From Acetobacteraceae bacterium UBA6159 (lineage in GTDB: Bacteria; Pseudomonadota; Alphaproteobacteria; Acetobacterales; Acetobacteraceae): a stretch of DNA of 43,091 bases. The stretch covers positions 1 to 43,091 of the forward strand of contig DIUL01000069.1 of NCBI GenBank assembly GCA_002422345.1. Direction: 5' to 3'. Under the pieces are notes generated by a model. That model saw nothing but the letters and a program-made list of their open reading frames with translations. It was not told the DNA's origin and did no database searches. Shown here in pieces: positions 30,757-40,861 of the stretch (its first letter is position 1; the number at the start of each line of letters is the position of its first letter). Both the position numbers and the translations under genes were made by a program.

Positions 30757-33330
30757 ATGACGGACAACGCCTTTCCGGCGCACGGGGACCACGGTCCCGC
30801 GATACCAGCCAGCCACGCCAGGCCAGCGATCAAGATCCCGCGCAGCTTGCGGGGACGGTCCGCCATGGACCGGGCATCCATTCCATTCGGCACCGGCATC
30901 GGCCTGGTCGCGGCGGTCTGCCTCGCCGGGGTGGAGCCCGCCCAGGCGCAGGGACCGGGCACCAGCCGCCTGCCGACCATGACGGTCGACGCCCCGGCCG
31001 AACCGACCCCCACGCCCCGTTCGCGCCGGCCCCGCGCCGTCGCGCCCGCCGCCGCGGACCAGCCGGCCGATCCAGCCCCCGCCGCCGAACAACCCGCCGC
31101 CGCCACGGGCGAGCCGGTTCCCGGTCAGTCCACGACGACCCAGGCAACCGCCGGCGCTGGCCAGCCCTCCGCCGCGCCGACCGGGCCGGCCGATGCCAAT
31201 CCCTGGGCCAATCCGGCGGCACCCTACAAAGTCGAGCGTTCCTCCTCGCTCAAGTTCACCGAGCCTCTGGCCGATATCCCCCGCACCATCGTGGTCATCC
31301 CGAAGGAGGTCCTGCGCGATAAGGGCGCGACCTCGGTCCGCGAACTGGTCCGCACCACGCCGGGCATGACGCTGGGCACCGGCGAGGGCGGCAACGCTTT
31401 TGGCGACCGCGTCTTCATCCGCGGCTTCGATGCCCGCAACGACATGTATATCAACGGCATCCGGGAATCGGGCGTGACCACGCGCGAAACCTTCATGGCC
31501 GAACAGGTGGAGGTCCTGGAGGGTCCCGCCGGCGTGATCGCCGGGCGCGGCACGACCGGGGGCGCCATCAACATCGTCACCAAGCGGCCGCTGGAGCGGG
31601 ACTTCTATGACCTGTCGGTGACCGGCGGGACGGACGCGACCAGGCGGATCACGGCCGACATCAACTACAACCTGTCCGACAAGTTCGCCATCCGCATCAA
31701 CGGGCTGTTCCAGCAGGCGAACGTGGCCGAACGCGACCAGATCCATGACAACCGCTATGGCGGCTCGATCGCCCTGCTGTGGAAGCCGACCGACGACGTC
31801 AAGATCTTCGCTGACTACTACTACGTCTACCTGGACCAGATGCCGGACTGGGGCGTGCCCTTCGATGTCCGCACCCGCATGCCCTTCACCGAGTCGGGCG
31901 TCAACCGTTCCAGCTTCTATGGCGTCGCCAGCCGTGACTTCCAGCACAACTTCCAGCACATGGCGACCGCCGGCGGCGAGTGGCGGGCGCAGCCCTGGCT
32001 GCTGCTGAGCAGCAAGTTCCGCTACAGCTACACTGTCACCGACTACGTCGCGGCCAAGCCCGGCACGCCCAACATGGGCAACACGAACTGGGCCATGTGG
32101 ACGGTGCCATCCACCCCCGCGAGCCGGTACCAGGTCAACAAGACCATCGCCAACCAGACCGACGCCACCTTCACCTTCGACACCGGCAGCTTCAAGCACA
32201 ACCTGGTGACGGGGCTGGAACTGTCGCGGGAGGAGATCTCCCAGGACACCTACTCCAACCTCGCGGTCGAATGCTTCCCGAACTGCACCAGCGCGGCCGC
32301 GACCGGGGTGAACTATTCCCTGTTCTGGCCGCAGTCGGACTCGATCGCGACTCTCAGCGCGCCGACGCGGAACGGCCGGCCGACAGGAACCGAGGTCAAC
32401 ACGGCCAGCCTCTATGTCCTGGACACGATGAACTGGCAGGACCGGCTTTACGTCACGCTGGGCGGGCGGCTTGATAACTACAACATCACCAAGAACCCCT
32501 TCGGCGGCACCGCCACCGCCCGCTCCGACCTCATGTTCAACTGGAACGCGGGGCTGCTGTACAAGCTGATGCCCAATCTCGGGGCCTACTTCGCCTACGG
32601 CACCTCCTCCAACCCGGTCGGCTCCGAACTCGACGCCAGCGCGGACGCCTATGGCGGCCTGGCCGTCAACAACCAGCTTTTCGCCCCCGAAAAGAACACC
32701 TCGATGGAAGTCGGCCTGAAGTGGGAGGTGTTCCAGAAGCGCCTGCTGCTGACCACGGCCGTGTTCCAGACCACCAAGGACAACGCCCGCGAACAGGTCG
32801 GCGCCACCCTCCAGGACAGCGCCGCCTACCGGGTCCGCGGCCTGACCTTCGGCGCGGCCGGCAACATCACCGACCAATGGAGCGTCTTCGGCGGCGCCGT
32901 CTTCATGAACTCCGAGATGACGGAGTCCGCGATCCCCTACAACACCGGCCTGCCACTCGCGAACATCGCCCACCAGTCCTTCAACCTGCTGACCAAGTAC
33001 AAGCTGACCGAAGACCTGACCATCGGCGCTCAGGCGACCTACAAGAGCGAGATCTACGGCGGCACCCTCCAGGCCGTCAGCTACGCCCCCGGCACGGTCA
33101 ATGTCGGCGGGGTCAGCACCGCCACGCCCGGCGGGTTCAACAAGCTGCCCTCCGGCTGGCGCTTCGACCTGCTGGCCGACTACCGGATCACCCCGAACCT
33201 CTCGGCCAGTTTCCGCGTGGTCAACCTCTTCAACGCCCGTCTCTACGACGCGTTCTACAGGAGCAACGCCCCCTATGTGTACATCGCCCCCGGACGCGCG
33301 GCCTACCTCACCCTGCGGGGCACGTTCTAG
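30757..33330 (+). CDS. TonB-dependent siderophore receptor
   Basis: An 857-residue outer-membrane receptor. The start is ATG 30757, preceded by the near-perfect site GGGGGTGA. An N-terminal extension of about 36 residues precedes the signal peptide (RASIPFGTGIGLVAAVCLAG..PAQA-Q); ATG 30865 is an alternative start. A Pro/Ala-rich linker (about residues 70-145) leads to the plug: PRTIVVIPKEVLRDKGA, FGDRVFIRGFDARNDMYING, EVLEGPAGVIAGRGTTGGAI. The barrel follows to the terminal YLTLRGTF. The plug motifs fit receptors for catecholate or hydroxamate siderophores. A Fur box lies upstream, and TonB system genes follow. Confidence 0.96.
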   Translation: MTDNAFPAHGDHGPAIPASHARPAIKIPRSLRGRSAMDRASIPFGTGIGLVAAVCLAGVEPAQAQGPGTSRLPTMTVDAPAEPTPTPRSRRPRAVAPAAADQPADPAPAAEQPAAATGEPVPGQSTTTQATAGAGQPSAAPTGPADANPWANPAAPYKVERSSSLKFTEPLADIPRTIVVIPKEVLRDKGATSVRELVRTTPGMTLGTGEGGNAFGDRVFIRGFDARNDMYINGIRESGVTTRETFMAEQVEVLEGPAGVIAGRGTTGGAINIVTKRPLERDFYDLSVTGGTDATRRITADINYNLSDKFAIRINGLFQQANVAERDQIHDNRYGGSIALLWKPTDDVKIFADYYYVYLDQMPDWGVPFDVRTRMPFTESGVNRSSFYGVASRDFQHNFQHMATAGGEWRAQPWLLLSSKFRYSYTVTDYVAAKPGTPNMGNTNWAMWTVPSTPASRYQVNKTIANQTDATFTFDTGSFKHNLVTGLELSREEISQDTYSNLAVECFPNCTSAAATGVNYSLFWPQSDSIATLSAPTRNGRPTGTEVNTASLYVLDTMNWQDRLYVTLGGRLDNYNITKNPFGGTATARSDLMFNWNAGLLYKLMPNLGAYFAYGTSSNPVGSELDASADAYGGLAVNNQLFAPEKNTSMEVGLKWEVFQKRLLLTTAVFQTTKDNAREQVGATLQDSAAYRVRGLTFGAAGNITDQWSVFGGAVFMNSEMTESAIPYNTGLPLANIAHQSFNLLTKYKLTEDLTIGAQATYKSEIYGGTLQAVSYAPGTVNVGGVSTATPGGFNKLPSGWRFDLLADYRITPNLSASFRVVNLFNARLYDAFYRSNAPYVYIAPGRAAYLTLRGTF

Positions 33331-33342
33331 GGCTGGTGGACG

Positions 33343-34022
33343 ATGCTGATCTGCGTCCCCGACGTCCTGACCCCGGCCGAGTTGCGCCACTGCCAGTCCT
33401 TGCTGGCGGCGGCGGACTGGGCGGACGGGCGGATGACGGCCGGGTCGCAGTCGGCGCTGGTCAAGCACAACCTCCAGCTTCCCCCCGACAGCCCCGCCGC
33501 GCGGGAGGCCGGGGTGATCATCCTCCAGGCCCTGGGGCGGAACCAGACTTTCCTCTCCGCCGCCCTGCCCAAGACGATCCTGCCCCCGTTGTTCAATCGC
33601 TACGTCACCGGCCAGACCTTCGGGGTGCATATCGACAACGCCATCCGGGCCAACCCCCTGACCGGAGAGCGCATCCGCACGGACCTCTCCGTCACCCTGT
33701 TTTTCAGCGAACCCGACACTTATGACGGCGGAGAACTCGTGATCGAAACCCTCTACGGCTCACAGGAGGTGAAGCTTCCGGCGGGTCACCTCGTGCTCTA
33801 CCCCTCCACCAGCCTCCACCAGGTCCTGCCGGTGACGCGCGGGGAGCGCACGGCCTCCTTCTTCTGGCTCCAGAGCATGGTCCGGGTGGAGGAGCAGCGC
33901 AGCCTGCTGTTCGACCTCGACCAGACCATCCAGGACCTCTCGGCCGACCTGGGCGGGGGCGATGACCGGGCGGTGCGGCTGACCGGCATCTACCACAACC
34001 TCGTGCGCCACTGGGCCGAACC

Positions 34023-34026
<4 letters not shown>
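33343..34026 (+). CDS. Fe(II)/2-oxoglutarate PKHD-type hydroxylase (PiuC/YbiX-like)
   Basis: A 227-residue dioxygenase. The iron triad is His96 and Asp98 in FGVHIDNA and His159 in STSLHQVLPVT, with a 2-oxoglutarate-binding arginine at 169 in RGERT. MLICVPDVLTPAEL and NRYVTGQTFG are typical of the PiuC/YbiX group, which is usually encoded next to TonB-dependent siderophore receptors. Its substrate is not established. It begins 12 bases after the receptor stop and overlaps exbB by four bases, so it is embedded in the uptake operon. Confidence 0.93.
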
Positions 34027-34787
<761 letters not shown>

Positions 34788-34801
34788 GACAGAGGCACGC
34801 C

Positions 34802-35245
34802 ATGGCAATCCGCACGCAGGAGACCGAGGAACTCTCCGAATTGGGGGAGATCAACGTCACCCCCTTCATCGACGTGATCCTGGTCCTGCTGATCATCTTC
34901 ATGATCGCGGCCCCGATCTCGACCGTCGATGTGCCGGTGGACCTGCCGGCCTCCACCGCCACGCCGCAGCCGCGGCCTGACAAGCCGGTATACGTGACGC
35001 TGAAGGCCGATCTGAGCGTCTCGGTCGGCGAGGAGGCGTTCGACTGGCCGATGCTCGCCTCGGGCGTCGACATGGCGACCGGCGCGAACCGGGACCGGCG
35101 GCTGTTCATCCGCGCCGACAAGACCGTCCCGTATGGAGAGATCATGCGTCTGTTCAACGCGTTGCGCGCCATCGGCTACCTGAAGGTCGCGATGGTCGCG
35201 CTGGAACAGGGCGGCAGCGAACCGATCCCAGGGGGCCAGCCATGA
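34802..35245 (+). CDS. exbD: TonB-system subunit ExbD
   Basis: A 147-residue ExbD with the single membrane helix INVTPFIDVILVLLIIFMIAAP containing the essential aspartate, preceded by a polar N-terminus and followed by a periplasmic domain (TVDVPVDLPAST, RLFIRADKTVPYGEIMRLFNALRAIGYLKVAMV). It completes the proton-driven motor with ExbB. The tonB start overlaps its stop by four bases. Confidence 0.96.
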   Translation: MAIRTQETEELSELGEINVTPFIDVILVLLIIFMIAAPISTVDVPVDLPASTATPQPRPDKPVYVTLKADLSVSVGEEAFDWPMLASGVDMATGANRDRRLFIRADKTVPYGEIMRLFNALRAIGYLKVAMVALEQGGSEPIPGGQP

Positions 35246-36078
35246 GCAAGGGCGCCTTCCTGCCCGAGCGGTCCTTCGTGATGGCCGCCCTGCCCTGGCT
35301 GAAGGCGACCGGCGCGCTGGGCGGGCTGTCGGTCGCCGTCGTCGCCGGTGCGCTGGCCGTGCGCGCCGCCCCCAGCCCGTCCTTCGAGGAGGAACGGGGT
35401 GCCGAACTGGTGATCGAGTTCGCGCCCATGATCACCCAGGCCGAATCCCGCCCGCAACTGGCCGCCGCCGAACAGGCCCAGCCCGACCAGCAGGCGAAGC
35501 CCGAGCTGGAACAGGTCAAGTCGCAGAAGACCGACATCGACCTGCCGACCGAGCAGGCCTCCCCCTCCGAGGCCGAGGACCCCGACCTGCGGATGGCCAA
35601 GGAACGGACGCGCGAGGAAGCCGAGGTCGCCCCCGAGATGACCCAGGCCACCGAGGCGGCCGAGGCGCAGGAACAGAAGGTGCAGAGCGAGGCCTCCGTC
35701 GCCGTCGAGGCCGCGCCGGAACAGCGCGCCGAAGCCCCGGCCGAGAAGGCCGCCGCCCCCGACGTGGGTAATGCCAAGGACGCCGAACGGCGGATCAACG
35801 CCTGGCAGAAGGCGATCTTCGCCCATATCGGCCGCTTCAAGACCTACCCCGAGGAAGCCCGCAAGAGGCACATCAAGGGCGACATCGTCGTGGCCTTCGT
35901 GCTGGACCGGAAGGGCGGCATCAGCGGGGTGCGGGTCGAAACCGGCTCGGGCTATCCCGTGCTGGACCAGGCGGCGCTGGCGGTGCTGTCCCGCGCCGCG
36001 CCCCTGCCGCCGCCGCCCCGCGAGGTCGGCGGCGAGACGGTCGAACTGCTGCTGCCGATGCGGTATCAACTGCGCTGA
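35242..36078 (+). CDS. tonB: TonB energy transducer
   Basis: A 278-residue protein. A hydrophobic anchor (LKATGALGGLSVAVVAGALAV) occupies about residues 20-41. The spacer of about 130 residues is rich in Glu, Ala and Gln, not the Pro-Lys repeats of classical TonB. The C-terminal domain from about 195 shows the TonB fold (RFKTYPEEARKRHIKGDIVVAFVLDRKG, VETGSGYPVLDQAALAVLSRA). It transmits energy from ExbBD to the receptor encoded upstream. Confidence 0.94.
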   Translation: MSKGAFLPERSFVMAALPWLKATGALGGLSVAVVAGALAVRAAPSPSFEEERGAELVIEFAPMITQAESRPQLAAAEQAQPDQQAKPELEQVKSQKTDIDLPTEQASPSEAEDPDLRMAKERTREEAEVAPEMTQATEAAEAQEQKVQSEASVAVEAAPEQRAEAPAEKAAAPDVGNAKDAERRINAWQKAIFAHIGRFKTYPEEARKRHIKGDIVVAFVLDRKGGISGVRVETGSGYPVLDQAALAVLSRAAPLPPPPREVGGETVELLLPMRYQLR

Positions 36079-36096
36079 AACCGGACGGAGCGGCCC

Positions 36097-36849
36097 ATGG
36101 CCCAGAACATCTACGACCGGCCCGACTTCTTCGCCGGCTATAGCCAGTTGGAGCGATCGGTCGCGGGGTTGTCCGGGGCGGCTGAATGGCCGCTGCTCCG
36201 GCCGCTGTTGCCGGCCATGGCGGGGCTGCGGGTCGTCGACCTCGGCTGCGGCTTCGGCTGGTTCCCCCGCTGGGCCCGCACCCAGGGTGCCGCGTCCGTG
36301 CTCGGCCTCGACCTGTCGGAGAACATGCTGGCCCGGGCGCGGGCGATGACCACGGACGCGGGGATCACCTACCGGCGGGCCGACCTGGAACAGCTCGATC
36401 TGCCGGAAGCCGGGTTTGATCTCGCCTATAGTGCTTTGGTATTGCACTATCTTCCCGATATCGGTCCGCTGCTGCGGACGGTCCGGCGCGCCTTGGTGCC
36501 GGGGGGACGGTTCGTGTTCTCGGTCGAGCATCCGGTCCTGACCGCGCCGGTCCGGCAGGGTTGGACAACCGATGCCGAGGGCCGACACGCCTGGCCGATC
36601 AACGGCTATCTGGATGAGGGGGTTCGCACCACGGACTGGCTGGCCCCGGGCGTGGTGAAGTACCACAGGACGGTGGCGACGGTCCTGAACACGCTGATTC
36701 AGAATGATTTTGTGATTGCAGCCGTCGAGGAATACGGCGCCACCCTGGAACAGGTCGCGGCGCGGCCGGAATGGGCGCGGGAGCGGGAGAGGCCGTTGTT
36801 CCTGCTGGTCTCGGCCCAGGCACCGCGTTCCGATACCAACCCGGCGTAA
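36097..36849 (+). CDS. Class I SAM-dependent methyltransferase
   Basis: A 250-residue methyltransferase. Motif I is VVDLGCGFGWFPRWA (near residue 46), followed by VLGLDLSENMLARAR, YRRADLEQLDLPEAGFDLAYSALVLHYL and the post-motif LVPGGRFVFSVEHPV. The substrate is unknown. It follows tonB by 18 bases on the same strand and may be co-transcribed with the iron unit, though functional linkage is not shown. Repeat family I lies after its stop. Confidence 0.9.
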   Translation: MAQNIYDRPDFFAGYSQLERSVAGLSGAAEWPLLRPLLPAMAGLRVVDLGCGFGWFPRWARTQGAASVLGLDLSENMLARARAMTTDAGITYRRADLEQLDLPEAGFDLAYSALVLHYLPDIGPLLRTVRRALVPGGRFVFSVEHPVLTAPVRQGWTTDAEGRHAWPINGYLDEGVRTTDWLAPGVVKYHRTVATVLNTLIQNDFVIAAVEEYGATLEQVAARPEWARERERPLFLLVSAQAPRSDTNPA

Positions 36850-36874
36850 CCACTGACTCTTCGGACGGTGCGCC

Positions 36875-37067
36875 TTCGTCGTGGTGGCCCCCCGGGTCCG
36901 GCGAAGAGCCGGCCCGAGGACAGGCTCCGGGCCACCATCCACGACTCTCCTGTTTAGAACCGGGGAAAGCCGTGGGTGCTGGGCTGGAGCCTGTCCTCGG
37001 GCTGGACCCGGGGGCCCAGCATGACGAGGTGGAGACCGCGAGGGTCATCGCCAAGTTCGCCTAGTAT
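36875..37067. repeat. Dispersed repeat family I, copy B (full form)
   Basis: The first 70 bases are identical to copy A at 16004-16073. Here the right arm is retained: GCCCGAGGACAGGCTCC at 36912-36928 is exactly inverted as GGAGCCTGTCCTCGGGC at 36986-37002, so the element can form a long stem. It occupies most of the 311-base gap between convergent genes; the remaining 93 bases show nothing else. Confidence 0.87.
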
Positions 37068-37160
37068 GATACCAGGCCGCCTTGAAGTCCTGGATGACCC
37101 ACCCGCGCGGGTCAGGACAGTGCGGCGCCGGTGACGGGTCACGATCAAGGGCCGCTGGCA

Positions 37161-37958
37161 TCACGCATCCGGCAGGTCGATGACCATCCCGTCATAGCCA
37201 GGCTCGATCCCCGGCGGCAAGTTCCGTTGCAGCCAGGCCCAGTCCATGCCGGGGCCCATATGGGTCAGGATCGTGCGGCGCGGGTGCAGGCGGTCTACCC
37301 ATTCCAGCACGGTTGGCAGGTTTGCATGGGTCCAATGCCGTTCATGCGGCAGGAAGCAGCCCACGACCCAGGTGTCGACGCCGGCCAGGGTCTCGAAGGC
37401 GGATTCATCAAATTCACCGACATCCGTGGAGTAGCCGAAGGCGCCGATGCGCAGGCCCAGCGTGTCCACCCGCCCATGGCCCTGGCGGAATACCTGCGTC
37501 GGCATCCCGAGGATGTCGTGTGTCGACCCGGACTCGGTCGGTTCCGCCACCAGGACGGGGCGATAGAAGCCGGGGCCGCTCCAGGGCGCGAAGGCGTAGC
37601 CGAAGCGGCGGGTGATCTCCTCCAACGTCCGTTGCATCGCAAAGGCTTGCAGCGGCAGGTCGATGATTCGGTTCAGCACGCGCACGTCGTCGATGCCCGA
37701 GATGTGGTCGGCATGGGCATGGGTGAACAGGACGGCATGGACCGACGGGATGCGGCAGGCGAGGAGCTGTTCGCGCAGATCGGGCGCGGTATCGACCAGA
37801 AGCCGTTGATCCTGCCCGTTTTCGATCACGATGCTCGCGCGAGTGCGGCGGTTGCGCGGCTCGGTTGGGTCACAGGCGCCCCAGTCGCCGGACCCGTCCG
37901 CACCGCCGATCATCGGCACGCCCGTCGACCCGCCGGTGCCGAGGAGCGTGACCCTCAT
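37161..37958 (-). CDS. MBL-fold metal-dependent hydrolase
   Basis: A 265-residue metallo-beta-lactamase-fold protein of the PhnP/RNase Z-like type. The start MRVTLLGTGGSTGVPMIGG and the metal motif FTHAHADHISGIDDVR (HxHxDH) are clear, with DTAPDLREQLL and the later His of GCFLPHERHWTHANLPTVLEW. Many Alphaproteobacteria carry it directly after tatD, as here (four-base overlap). A phosphodiesterase role is likely by family but unproven. Confidence 0.93.
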   Translation of the reverse strand: MRVTLLGTGGSTGVPMIGGADGSGDWGACDPTEPRNRRTRASIVIENGQDQRLLVDTAPDLREQLLACRIPSVHAVLFTHAHADHISGIDDVRVLNRIIDLPLQAFAMQRTLEEITRRFGYAFAPWSGPGFYRPVLVAEPTESGSTHDILGMPTQVFRQGHGRVDTLGLRIGAFGYSTDVGEFDESAFETLAGVDTWVVGCFLPHERHWTHANLPTVLEWVDRLHPRRTILTHMGPGMDWAWLQRNLPPGIEPGYDGMVIDLPDA

Positions 37959-38731
37959 GCCGCGGTTTTATGGAACAGGCGGCGGAAATTGGCGGTCGTC
38001 AGATCACCCATCGCCGCCGGCTCCATCCCATGCACCGCGGCGAGGACCTTGGCGGTATGGGCGACCCAGGCGGGCTCGTTCCGCTTGCCGCGGAAGGGCA
38101 CCGGGGCGAGGTAGGGCGCGTCGGTTTCCACCAGCAGCCGATCGAGCGGCACATCGCGGGCGATATCCCTGAGTTCGCTGGATTTCGGGAAGGTCAGGAT
38201 GCCGGAAAACGACAGGTACCCGCCCATGGCGATCGCGGCCTCCCCCAGCGCACGGGTGGAGCTGAAGCAGTGCAGCAGGAAGGTGAAGTCTCCGCCGCTG
38301 TCGCGTTCTTCCCGCAGGATATTCGCGATGTCGTCATCCGCGTCGCGGGCGTGGATGCAGAGCGGAAGGCCGGTCAGGCGGGCGGCGCGGATATGGGCGC
38401 GGAAGTTCTCCGCCTGCACATCGCGCGGCGCCTTGTCGTAGAAATAGTCGAGGCCGGATTCGCCGATGCCGATCACCTTGGGATGGATCGCGAGGGCGGC
38501 GAGGTCCTCCGGCGTCGGGATCGGCGCCTTGGCGGCGTTGTGCGGATGGACGCCGACTGTGCACCAGAGGTTGGGATGCGCCTCCGCCATCGCGGGCAGC
38601 GTAGCGGATTGTTCCATCGTGGTCCCGATGGTCACGAGTTCACCGACTCCGGCCGCATGGGCACGGGCGATGACGTCGTCGCGTTCTCCGTCGACGTAGT
38701 AGTCCAGGTGGCAGTGGCTATCGATCAGCAT
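37955..38731 (-). CDS. TatD family metal-dependent DNase/hydrolase
   Basis: A 258-residue TatD-like hydrolase. LIDSHCHLDYYVDGERDDV is the N-terminal metal motif, VGVHPHNA and GIGESGLDYFYDKAP are conserved strands, and LPLCIHARDADDD, FLLHCFSS and LLVETDAPYLAPVPFRGKRNEP complete the site. Family members degrade DNA from 3' ends. It belongs to the holB-metG-tatD series, here separated from metG by 522 bases of repeats. Confidence 0.95.
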   Translation of the reverse strand: MLIDSHCHLDYYVDGERDDVIARAHAAGVGELVTIGTTMEQSATLPAMAEAHPNLWCTVGVHPHNAAKAPIPTPEDLAALAIHPKVIGIGESGLDYFYDKAPRDVQAENFRAHIRAARLTGLPLCIHARDADDDIANILREERDSGGDFTFLLHCFSSTRALGEAAIAMGGYLSFSGILTFPKSSELRDIARDVPLDRLLVETDAPYLAPVPFRGKRNEPAWVAHTAKVLAAVHGMEPAAMGDLTTANFRRLFHKTAA

Positions 38732-38834
38732 GGATGTGCGCCGTGGTTCCGGAGGGCTGGGTGGGCCGATTTCTCACCGGACATGGGGTAGCACCGTCTG
38801 GAAAAAAGCGGGATGGGGGTGGTGGGCTGCCCCG

Positions 38835-38913
38835 GCGTCATCGCGGCGCCTGTCGCGGGGACGATCCCCAGCACCGCGCCGCGATTGGTCCCGGGACGAG
38901 CCCGGGATGACGG
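38835..38913. repeat. Dispersed repeat family II, copy B
   Basis: The second copy of the GTCATC...GATGAC element. CCGCGATTGGTCCCGG is identical to copy A at 16217, and the right end CGAGCCCGGGATGACGG corresponds to its right arm. The left arm (GTCATCGCGGCGCCTGTC) has drifted. It lies in the 522-base gap between tatD and metG. Confidence 0.75.
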
Positions 38914-39035
38914 TGGACGGGGGATAAGGCGGCAAGGCTGGGGCTGATCGTCTATTCCGCATTTGTTCGCTTCTACCCCGATCCCAGGTGTCGAGGCAAT
39001 CAGGACGTACCGACGGTCCGGGGCAATCGCACCGC

Positions 39036-39154
39036 GCTTTTCGTCCTGGGCGGGCTCGACCCGGCTATCGCCGGGGACGCTGGTGGTGGGGATTGGGCGA
39101 CATGCCCACCGTCGGACTCCCTGGCGATGGCCGGGTCAAGCCCGGCCAGGACGG
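39036..39154. repeat. Dispersed repeat family III, copy B
   Basis: TTTCGTCCTGGGCGGGCTCG at 39039 onward and TGGCGATGGCCGGGTCAAGC at 39122 onward, ending CCAGGACGG, repeat the motif order of copy A at 18362-18492. GACCCGGC-ATCGCC is common to both left arms. The arms pair with each other. The gap around it (38732-38834, 38914-39035, 39155-39253) shows nothing else. Confidence 0.78.
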
Positions 39155-39253
39155 GTGGACCCACGTGCAAGCCCAACACGATTTCCTTGGGAGACGGTTG
39201 TCCTTTGGCGTCCCTGGGGGGCTCCCTTGGGGGCGTCCCTCGCGCTCCCTGCC

Positions 39254-40789
39254 CTACGCGGCCGGTTCCACGTAGCGGGGGAACACGCCCTGGGGCGCGG
39301 GCAGCGGCGTGCCGTCCGGCAGCGGGGTCGCGAGCGCCTCCAGCGTCCGCAGATCAGCCGGCACGCCCAACTGGTCCAGCATCTTCCCCATGCTGGCTGG
39401 CATGAACGGCTGCAGCAGCGTCGCCACGACGCGGACGGTGTCGGTCAGGACGCGCAGGACCTCGGCCATGCGGACCTTGTCGGTCTTGTTCAACGCCCAG
39501 GGCGCCTGGCGGTCGATATAGCCATTGCCGGCGCGGATGACCTTCCAGATCTCCTCCAGCGCCTCATGGAAGGTCTGGCGATCCATGCAGCCGCGCACCA
39601 GGTCGGGCAGCGCGGCGGCGGCGGCCAGCAGGACGGCGTCTTCCTCGGTCGCGGCACCACGGGCCGGCAGGGCGCCGCCGAGATTGCGGGCGATCATCGA
39701 CAGGCTGCGCTGCGCCAGGTTGCCCAGGTCGTTCGCCAGTTCCACGTTGATGCGGGACACGATGGCCGGGTGGCTCATGGAGCCATCGGCGCCGAACGGC
39801 TTCTCCCGCAGCAGGAAGTAGCGGATCTGGTCGAGGCCGTAGGTCTCCACCAGCTTGCGCGGCTCGATCACGTTGCCGAGGGATTTGGACATCTTCTCCC
39901 CCTCCACGACCCACCAGCCGTGCGAGGAGACGCGCTTGGGCGGCGGCAGGCCGGCCGACATCAGGAAGGCCGGCCAGTAGACGGCGTGGAAACGGATGAT
40001 GTCCTTGCCGACGAAATGCACATCCGCCGGCCAGAAGTCCCAGCGCGGGTTGGTCTCATCCGGGAAGCCGCAGGCCGTGACGTAGTTGTTCAGCGCATCC
40101 AGCCAGACATACATCACATGCCCGGGCGCATCGGGGACCGGGATGCCCCAGTTGAAGGTGGTGCGGCTGACCGACAGGTCGTGCAGCCCGCCCTTCACGA
40201 AGCTCATGACCTCATTCCGGCGGGAGGTCGGGGCGATGAACTCGGGGTGATCTTCATAGTATTGCAGCAGCCGGTCCTGCCAGGCGGACAGGCGGAAGAA
40301 ATACGACGGCTCCCGCACCCATTCCACCGGCGCGCCCGAGGGGGCGACCTTGGTGCCGTCCGGACGGTTGGTCAGTTCGGACTCATCGTAGAAGGCCTCG
40401 TCACGGACGGCGTACCAGCCCTCGTAATGGCCCAGATAGATGTCGCCGTTCGCCTGGATGCGGCGCCAGAGTTCCGAGGTGGAGACCTTGTGCCGCTCCT
40501 CGGTCGTACGGATGTAGTCGTCGTAGCTGACGCCCATCGCATCCGCCATGTCGCGGAAATCAGCGGAGACCTTGTCGGTGAAGGCCTGCGGGTCGAGACC
40601 CGCGTCGCTCGCCGCCTTTTCCACCTTCTGCCCGTGCTCGTCCGTGCCGGTCAGGAAGAAGACGTCATAACCGTCCAGCCGCTTGAACCGGGCCATCACG
40701 TCGGCCGCGATCGAGGTGTAGGCATGCCCGATATGCGGCGCGCCGTTCACGTAATAGATCGGGGTCGTGATGTAGAAGCGTTTGGTCAT
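39254..40789 (-). CDS. metG: Methionine-tRNA ligase
   Basis: A 511-residue class I synthetase. The HIGH motif is in PIYYVNGAPHIGHAYTSIAADV at residues about 10-30, and the KMSKS loop in GEKMSKSLGNVI. The anticodon-binding helical domain runs to the C-terminus, without a tRNA-binding EMAP extension, as in shorter bacterial enzymes. It charges initiator and elongator tRNA-Met. It lies 72 bases downstream of holB. Confidence 0.97.
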   Translation of the reverse strand: MTKRFYITTPIYYVNGAPHIGHAYTSIAADVMARFKRLDGYDVFFLTGTDEHGQKVEKAASDAGLDPQAFTDKVSADFRDMADAMGVSYDDYIRTTEERHKVSTSELWRRIQANGDIYLGHYEGWYAVRDEAFYDESELTNRPDGTKVAPSGAPVEWVREPSYFFRLSAWQDRLLQYYEDHPEFIAPTSRRNEVMSFVKGGLHDLSVSRTTFNWGIPVPDAPGHVMYVWLDALNNYVTACGFPDETNPRWDFWPADVHFVGKDIIRFHAVYWPAFLMSAGLPPPKRVSSHGWWVVEGEKMSKSLGNVIEPRKLVETYGLDQIRYFLLREKPFGADGSMSHPAIVSRINVELANDLGNLAQRSLSMIARNLGGALPARGAATEEDAVLLAAAAALPDLVRGCMDRQTFHEALEEIWKVIRAGNGYIDRQAPWALNKTDKVRMAEVLRVLTDTVRVVATLLQPFMPASMGKMLDQLGVPADLRTLEALATPLPDGTPLPAPQGVFPRYVEPAA

Positions 40790-40861
40790 CGGGTTCCCGG
40801 GGGATGGGGTGTGGCTGTGCCCGTGCCACAGAGTGGGGCCGGCTTCAAGTTTTGCCGATGC

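Noticed and set aside
28594..33630. A 1678-codon open frame on the minus strand
   Set aside because: It lies antisense to tctB, tctA and the TonB-dependent receptor, which are certain genes. Its composition (rich in His, Gln, Arg, Gly) is what antisense translation of GC-rich genes gives.
35176..36942. A 588-codon minus-strand frame
   Set aside because: It is antisense to exbD, tonB and the methyltransferase and starts inside repeat family I; its low-complexity composition is that of a shadow frame.
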